Shown here one piece after another: positions 23,830 through 36,100 of a DNA stretch of 54,829 bases (the first letter of the stretch is position 1; every line of letters begins with the position of its first letter). Position numbers and translations under genes: made by a program. Source of the DNA: Haplosporangium gracile (lineage: Eukaryota; Mortierellomycota; Mortierellomycetes; Mortierellales; Mortierellaceae); NCBI GenBank assembly GCA_015499985.1, contig JAAAUF010000177.1:1-54829 (forward strand), given 5' to 3'. The notes under the pieces were generated by a model that was given only the letters and a program-made list of their open reading frames with translations, had not been told where the DNA came from and searched no databases.

Positions 23830-24445
23830 CTTTTTTTTCTTTTTTTTCTAAGATCCAGAGGTGGTATAGAGTAAAGTAGGGAGAGAATGTAGCTTGTCAG
23901 ATCGTCGTTATGTATTCACTTTGGCCAATTGACGCGTCCGTTCTATCCAGTACTGAATATAATCCAGTGTCACGGAGTGACTGACAGTGTATAGAGTAGA
24001 AAAGTGGCGAGGGGCAAATAGCGGTGAGGATGGAGGGTTAAAGATAGCAATCTTACCGTGGACTAGTGATAAAGGTGTGGATGGCTGACCAGGTGTAGGA
24101 GAGAAAAAAAAAGTGGGAGAGGGGAGTGGTCCTGGTATTTAACGAGAGGATGGAAAGAACGGAAAAAAAAAGAAAAAGAAGAAAAGAAATGAGGAGGTGA
24201 GGGGCGAGAGGGTAGAAAAAGAGAGAGTGCGAAAAGAGAAAGAAAAAGAGAGCAGGAAGGAAGGGAAAGGGCGGGGAGAACTAAAAAAGATGTCCGTTGA
24301 TCGACCGGAATGGATGGTATGATGCTCTTACGGCAATATCCAATCGGGCCAAGGTCGAGTTCAGAGACAAGTACTATCCTGGTCAAGGTGACAATGAGAT
24401 AGAGCCACACGCATGGATAATTAACAGTGCGCGTGTGCGAAGGAG

Positions 24446-24476
<31 letters not shown>

Positions 24477-24671
24477 AGAAGAAAAGGGAGGAACAATCGA
24501 CTGCATCTTGTCCGCTACGCTAGTCAATGCACAAAACCACGTATTCCAATCCCTACGACGCGGTCCGTTTCTTTGTGCATAAAACGGAAATGGAATGGAC
24601 CACTTCCAACTTAATCCGCACGTGATCTTTTTTGAGCGAATTCATGCTTTTTTTTATTATTTAGTTTTGGC
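23830..24671. promoter_or_regulatory. Chitin synthase promoter / NUP85 3' flank
   Basis: This 842-nt interval has a GGCCAATTG CCAAT-type site near 23930-23940, a purine-rich tract at 24100-24290 and a compound (AC)n(AG)n microsatellite near 24448-24478. A CACGTG sits at 24619-24624, close to the NUP85 stop. No gene is seen. Confidence 0.4.
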
Positions 24672-27600
24672 TCAGGCCATCACGACATCCTCGTCAGGGC
24701 GGCGAGGAGGGTGCACAAAGGACCGAGCGAGGTTCCTAGTCAGAGACAGCCGCAAAACATCCAACTGAGCCTCCTTCTCCGCTTCCATTAATGTAGAACC
24801 AGAGCTGAACTGTGGCAACAGCTGAAGATATTCCGATCTGTACTGGGACCCGACAAGCTCCTCCAGGGACCGCATCAGGACAAAAGTGTCGCTCGAGTCA
24901 AAGATCACCTGCTGCTTATTCTCTAAAAGAGGGAGGGCATCCAGAAGCAAGACAATCCAGTATTTCTTGGGCACTGTTCCACTTGAGAGCAGCTTGATCA
25001 ACGCTTCTCCAGCTAGGGCAAGCTTGCCATTCTATGACAGTGAACAGAACAGCAGAAGGTCTTATGAGTACGGAGCCTGCTTGCAGTCCTTTCAATAAAT
25101 CTGGTCCGCCTTCAGATGGTTACCTTGTAGTCACGATGGAATCCGGCGTAAGATCGCAGGAAATGGACATGACTGCTGGTTGTGTCCAAAGCTTCAATCG
25201 ACTCGAGTGTATCGTCCAGATCAAATTGTCCACGTTCAAGGTAACCAAGAACGAGGTTATCGACTACCTTTGCCACTCGATCGAGATCTTTTGAGACGAT
25301 AAAGTGTTGAATAGCCTGTGAATACTCTCCTCGTTTCTCCTCTTCCACAGCCATAACCTATATAGAGCAGTAATGACAAAGAGGAGTTAGACAGCTGCCG
25401 GCAAACAGTCGTTGCAAAGACAAGAAACGAAAGTTAAACTAAGCTCTTACCCTGTTGATAGATCGCAGCGAGTCGTTAAGATCATTCTCCTCACAGAATT
25501 TGAGAACCTTATGCGCTTTTTCTGACGAATCCAAAGGAACATGGCAAATCCACTGCAGATAGTCAACGATAAAATAGAAGGTGGAGAGTGGGAATGAGTG
25601 GCTAGAGTCAACTTGCACAATAATATAACATGTCGTAAATGCCGAGTATATATACATATTTGATAATATGTTACCTCTGAAAGGGTCGAACGGCCTGTGT
25701 GGCCACATCTAAGCAAATATCCTGCAACGATCTCCCAAAGAGAGAGATTTGACATGAGACTTTGCGCGTAGCCAATGACGAAGAACTCATGAATGTTTGA
25801 ATCCCAGCCCTGAGCGGCGATATCCTGCAGATCAAGCGCACTCATGTCGAGATAGCCATACTGCTGCAGCACAGTCGACAAATGAGCAACAAGCCAGGGA
25901 TGGAATTCTCCGCAAAGGCGAATTGTCTACGTAGCGAGTATGGAAACAGTTCGACGGCGTTAGCATGGTTTTTGCGGATTGATATGAAGCGGTGGGAGTT
26001 CGAATGGACATTACTGCATCTCCTGTACCTTGACGTCGTCCAATTGCAAGATGGCAATCTTAATTCTGTCCAGCAATGTTACGTCGGTGCTTTTCAAGAA
26101 AAATGGCAAGCATATCTCCAGAATCTGCCTACTCGAAAAAAAGTCGAATTATATTAGTATACCATGTTGTCAAGTCGTGTGGAACCTGCTAATTCATCGA
26201 CGGTAACTGGCGTACCCAATATTTTCCCGCTCACAGTCAGGATGCACGAAGAGGAAGGTGCCTGAAACTGCTTCCTCCCAGCGGTCGGACACATCGATGA
26301 TTTCCTCAACGTCACAGGACAACACCTTCATAACCTCCTTTGCTCCCTTTCCAAGATGTTTAACGTGTTTTGACTGTGTGAATTTCCTATGATGCAAAAA
26401 AGCAAAACACGATTTGCGTGAGATATTACCATTAAAATGGCCAAACTCCAACAAACTCTTGTTTTTCGTAAAACGGTTCCTTACTTGCATTCTTCCTTCC
26501 ACTTCATGTGTCGGGTGTGAAGTTCTCCAGGTGGGAAAGTCTTCTCAAAAGAAGGAGCGTCTTTGAGTACTCTCACTAGATCTTCCAATGCCCTGGCCAC
26601 TTGCTCCTCCTCTTCATCGTTCAATGTCTGTTCCAGAATAAAAATCGCCGACTCAATCATACCTCTGAGCAAGCATCTATTAAATAGAACCATGGTAGAG
26701 CTTAGCGAGAAAGCAATTATTTGATACGTTATTTCATCTTAGGCATAAGCCGTGCCAGCCTTACCGACGAATGTACGACCAAAAGTCTGGGTGGGTCAAC
26801 TTCGAAGAATCCACGAGCAAGGTCTTGCCAAGTTCTGTGTCCTGACCTATTTCAAGTATTTGCCGTAACAAGAAGTAGAAATGGCGGCAAAGTGAGTAAC
26901 ATTGCCCATTATGTCCTTTCCACTGGACTGCCGGGAGTCCCATGTCAGTGTGGTTCAAATTTCTTACTGGCATCGTGGGTGGCCAACCATTCGTTGAACA
27001 TAAAGGCAATCGGCCGTTTTCCGTCAGATGTCAAGAACACGGCTTCGGCTAATTGCCATACAGCACTGAAGGACTCCATGAGGGCTGTCTCCTGTTCGAT
27101 CTCCAGTGTATCGTTCGTCTTTGACTCCACCTAATAGTGAAATAGGGATGTATCGTTAGTTGCCAGGGTCCTGCCTCAATGCCTAAGATTTCTGATCCAC
27201 CTCATAATCCAACGCCTCTTACATAGAGATGTGCAAGATGCTCCTCGATCGTCTTGTTGTAACGCTCAAGGTGGTATTTGTAATCCGAAGAGCCTCCTGC
27301 TTTGTAAGGGTTCTTGGATGCGATGTCAAGAAAGACTCCAAAAGTTTGCTTAATGAACTAATAATAGAATGGAAGCGAACATAGAGCGATCTTGTTAATA
27401 AGTGGGCACATTCCTTGCATATGTCCAAATTGATTCTCCTCGATTACGGTTCTGGTCTTTACTGGAATCCGGCTCTCTGGGATTGCGGCCTGGCAAAGAA
27501 ATATGGCGTTGTCCTCGACTGAGCTCTTCTGCTTGGTAGGGAACTAATTCCAATAAAACAGAGGAGTTGATGACGCGTTAAACTGCTGCTCCCGTCGCGA

Positions 27601-27977
27601 TAGTGCGAATGAGTCGGTTCGGTGTCACATATTGAATAATTATCGAGTCATGCAAGAGCCTTATGTACCTCCTCTGCAGCCTTTCGTCCTGCAACATAGA
27701 CAGCAATCTCGTTTGTTGTTGGCCTGAAAGTAGAGCGCAGTGTCCTGTTGGTCTTGGCCCAAGAGTCGGCAGAGACGCCCTTTTTGATGGGGCTGGGATC
27801 CAGATGCAGTATGGCGACATATTCTTCGTCATTCTGATCCCTGTCCATGTCGTGCACCAATCCATGATCTGGGTTTAGATCCTCTGTAGGGGTACTGAAA
27901 ATAGATCGCTTTGTTGCAGCGGCATTGTGATTCAGCGCGGTGTTAGAGGGCTGGATCAGAGGGATTCCTGTCGACAT
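24672..27977 (-). CDS. NUP85: Nucleoporin Nup85 (Y-complex subunit)
   Basis: About twelve small exons, including 27669-27977, 27448-27543, 27223-27357, 26968-27130, 26765-26846, 26485-26676 and 26216-26386, then blocks near 26030-26125, 25680-25930, 25450-25555, 25120-25355 and 24672-25032. The identity comes from the C-terminal third, which follows vertebrate Nup85 closely: WIVLLLDALPLLENKQQVIF, SDTFVLMRSLEELV and DVLRLSLTRNLARSF. Upstream matches are AFMFNEWLATHD, PDFWSYIRR, WLVAHLSTVL and GHTGRSTLSE. Nup85 is an alpha-helical solenoid scaffold of the Nup107-160/Nup84 Y-complex at nuclear pores. The ATG at 27977 is the only in-frame ATG upstream of the conserved exons; the open frame continues a little further without one. 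It shares a 665-nt divergent promoter with polyubiquitin. Confidence 0.88.
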
Positions 27978-29104
<1,127 letters not shown>

Positions 29105-29618
29105 GGTCTTGCGTCGGTGCCCGCCCCCGTGGTCCTCATCCCTCACCCCTCAAGGATTGGCAGGTTTCCCTTCCCGTAACAAGAACATTACATCCTGCCT
29201 TTGATTTGACACAGAAAAAAAAAGAAAAGACAACCGTTGTTTGAAATAAAAAAACCAACTAGGCTTCGGCCGGGACCCTTCGTGAGTCCTTTGCGAAAAA
29301 AAACCTCATTTTAATGTATGCTTGTGAATGAATGGATGGATAGTTTGATAGATAGAAATGACTGGCGCCAAGACGTGTATGAATAATGCACGGGCTGTTT
29401 TTTCGTCCAAAAGGCTGATCTTGCCTTGCCAACACCTTCGCCATTATTGACGATGAATAGTATTAAAAACGATGGCCGTCAACCAGCTCTTGTTCGCTTG
29501 TTCACTTTGCCATTTGTCAGCTTTCGACTCTTTCCTTTCGTCTTCTTTATTTCAGCCCTGCATTTTTGCGCCTCCGACTTGCCCATTTTTTCCTTCCTCC
29601 TCTCATTCCTTCCTCCCA
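29105..29618. other. Polyubiquitin 3' UTR and palC promoter
   Basis: AAATAAAAAAACC near 29245 is a likely poly(A) signal. The last 120 nt before the palC ATG are T/C-rich. No other gene was found in this 514-nt stretch. Confidence 0.4.
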
Positions 29619-31810
29619 ATGACAACGATTGGATACCCATACACCTTGCCGACGACGGCGAATGTCTCGTTTCAAGAGTACTTTGCGCCGAATGCCAATG
29701 CCCAGTACCAACGACCTCTTTCAGACGCGACGGCCTTCCGTGGGCGGCTCCGGACGGCACTCAAGGAACATAAGCATTCTGACCGACACGACTTCTTGAA
29801 TATCCAAAAGGTATGTGTGTGTCGTGTATATGTGTATGCGTCATAGTGTCACTGGCTGTTCATCATCAGACTGCGGTGTTGAATGCAGTGGTGGTTTGTG
29901 AATGGGAACAGATTGTGACTCAGTACAATACGAGCTGTAAAACGTGAGAGCTTGAGTCCTTGCTTTGTGTCCACAGTAGGACAGTGTGATGGTTTGTCAG
30001 CCGTGAGTAACACTCATTTTCTGTTACCGACGACACGTATTTTGATAATTAGGCAGTCGAGGATTACCTTCCTCTGGTCTTTGGATTGGTGGCGGGCATC
30101 GAGAGCACTGAACTCCAGCTGACAAGTAATATTGGTAAGGAACCCTGTTGTCATCACTTTGACTCTTTATGCCATATCCACTCTATCGATAGCCATGTCC
30201 TTAAAAAAAAACGCAACTCACCCAAGATACTCTTGACACATATGCTTTAGAGACAACTTGGCGCTGCACCATATCCAATGTGGCGCTCTCGCTAAAGATG
30301 CCACGTATCAAAAACAAGTCCATTCACTACGAAGCCATTTTCACACTCTTGACACTGGGCTATGCACTCATGGACCGTGCCAACGAATTGTCCTTCACTG
30401 TTCAACGTAAGATCCTTATCGCCATCGGAGATGTGTCGACTTACGTGGGCGGATATGGCGACGGCACTTCCATGAAGGGCTCAGGATTGGCGGCAAGTCT
30501 TGGCAACAGCACAATCAGCGACGGCGGGGGACACGATCACGGTCTGAACAGCACCAGCATTGGATCAGGAGGGGCTACTAAGCAGAGTGGCGTCGCCAAT
30601 GCGACATCTCGTTTGTTCAAGAAGAGCTCCAACACGTCTTCTAAGGCTGCCAAGAACTCGAACACGATTGGCGAATTCACGGACTACTTAAACGATGAGG
30701 ATCTGACAGGGATGGATCACCAGCTGACGACTGCGGCGGATCTGTATTGCAGGGCTGCCGGAGTCTTTGAATATATTGTTCAGGAGATGATTCCACGGTG
30801 GAATGAGTTTAAACCTGTCGTCATAACTCCTCTCAAGGATTTATCGGCTTCTAACAAGAAGGCAGGCGCAGAAACGTCACGACCCGTCGATGTTCAAACT
30901 AGTGTCGTCTCTGCTCACATCAGGTAATTAGTTGGACGGCTGCAGCATTTTTTGAGCTTTTTTCAAACCAGGTTTACTATATGCAGCCGACAGAAAACCT
31001 TAGTAGAAATTATTTACTCATGACTACTATAGATTGGCTCTTGCGGAGGCACATGCATGCACAGTCAGGAAGGCGTCTATCAAAGCAGCAAGAGCCTCTG
31101 CTAGCAAGCTTTCAACACCAGGATCAGGAGTCACAGCTCACTCTGGTGGAGCCGTATCAAAGACATCTTACGGTCTCCTTGCCAAACTCACTGTCGGTGT
31201 CAAGGAAGAGTACGAACGTGCCTATGGATTGCTCAAGGCGGTCAAAGATCAGAACGAGATCTCGACCGAGTTTAGGACACATGTCAAGGACGGAAAGTTT
31301 TATTACGAGGCAGTGGCTCAAGTTCTCCTCGGCATGGATGCCTACGAAGCACAGTAAGTCTCTTTCAGGGAGTGTTTGTATATGTCTGGACATTTGCGGA
31401 TCAAACTCTCTATTTGAGCACTTAATTATTGACCAGCCGCTTCCTTCGTATACAGGCAATATGGCAAGGCAATCGGATTTCTCACAGTCGCGCGAGCAAC
31501 ATTCCTGGCGCTCGCAAAGTCGAGTAAGTCTCACACAGTCGCCCAGTCGGCCGCATTCGAGTACCGACTCGCCAACGAAAAGGTCATTGCGTTTCAAAAG
31601 ATCAACGATTCTGTGACATTTGAAAAGGTACCCTCTGCAGCAGAACTCCTAGGACTGATGCCTAGTGGACGCGAGCTGCTGTCGGTCAAGAGATACCCAG
31701 CCCCTAAGCCTGGTTTTGGGACTGCTGCTGCTACGAAGGAAGGAAGCACTGATGGTGGAGACGATGGCGTTAACAAGATTACGTATGCTCTTGAGGGTGC
31801 TTATTTTTAG
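29619..31810 (+). CDS. palC: BRO1-domain protein, PalC-type pH-signalling component
   Basis: Five exons (29619-29810, 30053-30134, 30251-30923, 31033-31353, 31456-31810) give about 540 aa, like Aspergillus PalC (about 507). The start resembles PalC: YTLPTTANVSFQEYF, then RGRLRTALKEHK and AVEDYLPLVFGLVAG, followed by ETTWRCTISN, PRIKNKSIHYEAIFTLLTLG and the BRO1 helices (ALAEAHACTVRKA, YYEAVAQVLLGMDAYEAQ, YGKAIGFLTVARATF). A Gly/Ser-rich insertion occupies the middle of exon 3. In fungi PalC links the plasma-membrane pH sensor to ESCRT-III (Vps32) for PacC activation; that role is taken from the family. BROX or ALIX-type BRO1 proteins are the alternative, but the N-terminal signature favours PalC. 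Confidence 0.82.
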
Positions 31811-31929
31811 TGAGATCAGGGAGTCGACCATCGCCTCGATCAGGAGGAATAAACGCGACTACTGAGTACCTTTTTCGTTTCGTGAACATTCGAGACGGCA
31901 CCACTTTTTTTTGACGATATGTTTGTCAG

Positions 31930-32023
31930 CGGGATAGGCTACCTAGGGCATGCAGTCAGCTCCCCTCCTCCTTGGATTTACCAACGGAATAGATGGCCCA
32001 GGGCATGCGATCAACGCCCCCCT
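31930..32023. repeat. Imperfect ~38-nt direct repeat pair
   Basis: CGGGATAG... at 31930-31968 and CGGAATAG... at 31985-32023 align at roughly 70 percent by eye, sharing the core AGGGCATGC and a C-rich end, with a 55-nt period. The function is unknown. Confidence 0.6.
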
Positions 32024-32418
32024 GTCTCAAGAGTTGAGCGTATGCAAATTTGGTGGCAACAAAATTGACTGGCGATCTCTCGCTCTCAGTCACGCATAGT
32101 CTCGAATCCTTCGACCCATTGCCTTTTTAACCAAAAGTCGACTCGAGACTAGTTCATTGGTGAATACAAATCATATCCAACTTTTTAGATCAAAGAAAAG
32201 ATTTTTTTCTTTTACTCTTTTTCACGGCCAACGGCAACGCCACCTTACCCAATCTCTCTATATCCTGGAAGGAAAGTGATTGACTTTTTTTGTTGAGCGT
32301 CAATCCTCTTTGGATGAAAATAGGATATTGTTGTGTCTGGAAAGTCTCACATATCATGACTGCACCAAATTCTCAATGGCGCCATTTTTCCCTTCTCCGT
32401 TCCTCTTCCTTTTCTTTG

Positions 32419-32420
<2 letters not shown>

Positions 32421-32453
<33 letters not shown>
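32421..32453 (+). repeat. (TC)n microsatellite
   Basis: An uninterrupted TC dinucleotide run of about 16 copies in the palC/exportin-7 intergenic region. Confidence 0.95.
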
Positions 32454-32455
<2 letters not shown>

Positions 32456-33181
32456 ATCCTCCTCCCTCCTTCCCCGTTCCTTTCCTCATCATTTAGAGCA
32501 GAAAAAGGAAAAAAATGTCAAATATGCCCGAGTTGACCTGTTTTGTAATATTTCGTAAAAAGTACATCCATCACGTCAAAAAAATATATATTTCTCAAAA
32601 CAAACCTTCCAGGCATCACACTTCTCTGCCCTAGCCCCTTCGTTCTCTCTCTTTCATTTTGCGTATGCAAAGACAACTGTGAATGACCCTTCGTCCTCTT
32701 CTTGAATCGGAAATATAGAAACGCCAGTACATTGTTCTATTGTATTCACATCCTTTTAACCTTAAACGTCTATTACATGGAACGGGTGGCCTTCATCGCG
32801 TTCTGCCACTCCTTTTATACCTGGGCGCGTGTAAATCTCTCCACGCCTGGAATGGAATTATGCCACCAACGGATATTATGTATTTTTTTTCTTTCTCCAT
32901 TCATTTATTAGAAAAAGCTCTACCATCCATCACCCCCTCTTCGAAGACTATCGTCCTTTGTGCACGCCTGGCTTTACCAGGCGAGAGGACCGCTAGGCCC
33001 CGAGACGGCTAGTAGAGAGGAATAAAGGGGAGAGAGAAAAATTGACAGAGGAGGATAGGTGGGTTGGATGAGAACAAAAGCGTGCTTAAATCTTTAGGTT
33101 TTTAATTTATGAGATCAACGAAATGAAAAAAAAAAAAATACGGTACATTAAGAGCTTTGTCATGGTTGTTGTTGTAGATAT

Positions 33182-36100
33182 TTACAGCATTCCGCTATCA
33201 TCAGAAAGACCGTTGGACGCCATGAGAGTCATTTGGGTGCATTCACGTCGGAAACTGGTGATATTCTGTGTGAAACGATCCCGATTTAGCGTTGTCGTGT
33301 TGCATTCGATACCCTCCATGAGCTAAAAAATTGAGAATATTGTCAAGTCAGTTTACACCACCTTAACAAACAAATCACATTCAACTCTCGACAAAAAAAT
33401 ACTGTTAAAGTAAGAGACGCATACCGCATTGACGGCTGACTGGACATGTTCCTGTCGGTCGGGCAGCTGGCTTTGGATAAATCCGTTGGTATACTCGTTA
33501 TAAAAGTCCCGGTTCAACAAAATCAGTCCCAACAGAGGCCGGCTCAGGCTCCAGTAGTTGCTTCGGTTCTCAAACGCCACCGCCTGGAAGAGAGTCAAAA
33601 ACAAGTAGCTTAGGATATCCTTGTTCGCCATCAGGTACTCAACCAACCAATGTGTCTTCTGCTGCTTCTGCTGCTGCTGTTGACGATGCTTAGAGACTGG
33701 CCGTCCGTTCGAGCTAAGAGCTCCACGCGTGAGTTCGACGCTGCTTCGTTGACTGTTGTTGCCACCGCCAGTAGAGGTCAACAAGGAGCGACTGGCGAGG
33801 TCAGGCGATCCACCACCGGCTTGCAGAGCCTCGAGACTTTCCTCTTTGCGCACCTTGTCCTTGAGAATCCAGTTCAGCACAAATGTACATATCTTGTCCA
33901 TTGCAGAGCAAGCCATGGTACTGCAGACTGTGTCTGGGTTCTGGGGTGGGATGATCTCGCCCAAAGCTTGAAAGATGTAAGCCAACACTGGGTGTGGCAT
34001 CATTGGCAATCCAGTCATATGGTCGCTTGCAAACACGTCAATCACGCTAAAGTATGCGTTCGCCAGCTTGGGGAAAGCCTAGGAGTTATGAACGTAATAA
34101 AAGAGTCAGCTTCCAGAAAAAAAAGCAAGTTTCATAGTAGAGAAAGGTAAAGACAGTGTAAATTGACGCGATTCTTACAATGATGTCCTCGACAGGAATG
34201 GCCAGCATAAGAGAGAAAAAGACATCCAAGACTTGGTCCAGCGCCTTGTCACCGTAAAGCTTGAACACTCCAAAGTTAACATACTTTCCAGACAATGATG
34301 CCGACAGGACATTGAAGTACAGCATGATGCCCTTGTACCTAATGAGCAACGTGAGGATACCATGGTCAGATGTAGGCTCAAACGACTAAATATACATGTG
34401 ATAATTTGATGGCGCAAGGTCTTACTTTTCACTCCACCGTGCGCTAGAGCTGGACAAGGGACGGTTGAGGAGGTTTTGACCATAGGTATAGAGAATATTG
34501 CTAAGAGAAAAGGATACAGTGTTAGTTATCCGTGCTGTCTGCTTATGAAGACATTTGCCTCGACAATGTGCCCCTTAGATATCATGACCATGCCGTTCTC
34601 ACCTTGTTTCGCGGAACAAGAGGATGCCGTTAGGGCTGCTGCTGTCAAAGGTGACACGGCTGCTCTTGTTGCTCACAAACTCATGCCAGAAGCGAAGGAT
34701 GGCAATTCCGAGCTCATCATGGGGCCAGATCTCAATGGCACGCACCACGATGGGGGTATAGGCAGGGTAGAACCACTCAAAGAACAGAGTGTATTGCTTG
34801 CGGTTGGTGATGCTCGAAACGAAGCCTCTCAGATCCTTGAAAATGCCCAACAAAATCAACTAAATCGATCAAGAAGGAGATGTGATTAGATGTCATAAAA
34901 GATCAAAGAACTCAATCTCTCCATCAACAGTAAAATTGCCTCCACTTACGCGAATTTGCTCCTCGGTGAGGTCGCTGGTTCCCTCGAACGCCAATGTGAC
35001 TTGATCCAACGTGAGTTCCCAAGGTCTGACAAACCGCCAAAAGTCGGCATCCACATTATCCTCGGCAAAGAGAACGCGGGACAACATGGTATAGTAGTTC
35101 ATGCGACAGCGGGCGACTGACGTGTCTGAACTCTTCTTTGCAGGATCCAGGAATCTAAAGTCACTCGGGTTATGGTTCTTCAGAAGCGCCTTGGTTGTAT
35201 CCAGCTTACGAATGTGCTTTACAGAGCTGTACCTAATGGGGTGAATCAACACGGCCAATGTTCAACTTGTTAGATAACGCACCCATTTGGAAGTACCATT
35301 TGTGTAACAATGTTTGTACGCATGGACAAGTGGCCAATCGCAACTTACCCTGATGCCAGCTGAGTGTATAGGCGAAGCGTGCGAACGACCAGCTGATCCT
35401 CCTGCTTTCTCCATTCGGGATCGCCGCTTGAGCGCAAGTTGCCAAGGGACGAGTTCATGATGACGTCCAACACCTGATTGGGTCCCGTCAATCCCCATCT
35501 CTCAGTCAACAAGGTATAAACCTTAACAGACTTTGACGACTCCTCGCCAATGTAAGAGCTCCGGAACTGAGTGTAGAAGAAGAGGATGGCTGACTGAACA
35601 TAGAGATGGGCGTCAGGAGAGGCGAGGTAGAGTGGCCTTTGAGTGGTCCACATCTGTGCCTGCTGGATGAATCCAAGGACCTCGCTCGACAGCTCTGCGT
35701 CCATTTGGTCCTGCTCTCCCGTACTTTGGTACGACTATGTACGATCGAATTTTGAACCAATGAAAACGTTAAAACCTAAGATTAGCAAAAGGATTTTTTT
35801 GGTTCACAGCGCGCGCGCGCTCAGACGCTCACATTTTTACGAATGATTACATTGCATGACATGCATGTGCATGATATGATCTTCAACATTTTTGCGAATA
35901 ACTTACAATTCTTCCGCCAATGAGTGCCGAGATCATATACACCACCCAAGTCAACTGCATCTCCACAACTGTGAGTTGCTCCTTGATATCGTTCCCACTA
36001 AGTGAAGGGGAGCCAAGGGACGCTCTCTGGATCAACTCGCGATACTTCTTGAAGATATCTTCAAACTCGGCCAGGACGAACCGTCCAGAATCAACATACT

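Larger units (their letters stand above)
31811..33181. other. 1.37-kb convergent intergenic region
   Basis: It lies between the palC and exportin-7 stop codons. It holds a pair of imperfect direct repeats (31930-31968 and 31985-32023), a (TC)n microsatellite (32421-32453) and A/T-rich 3'-UTR-like sequence. The ORFs here are short and lack motifs. Confidence 0.4.
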
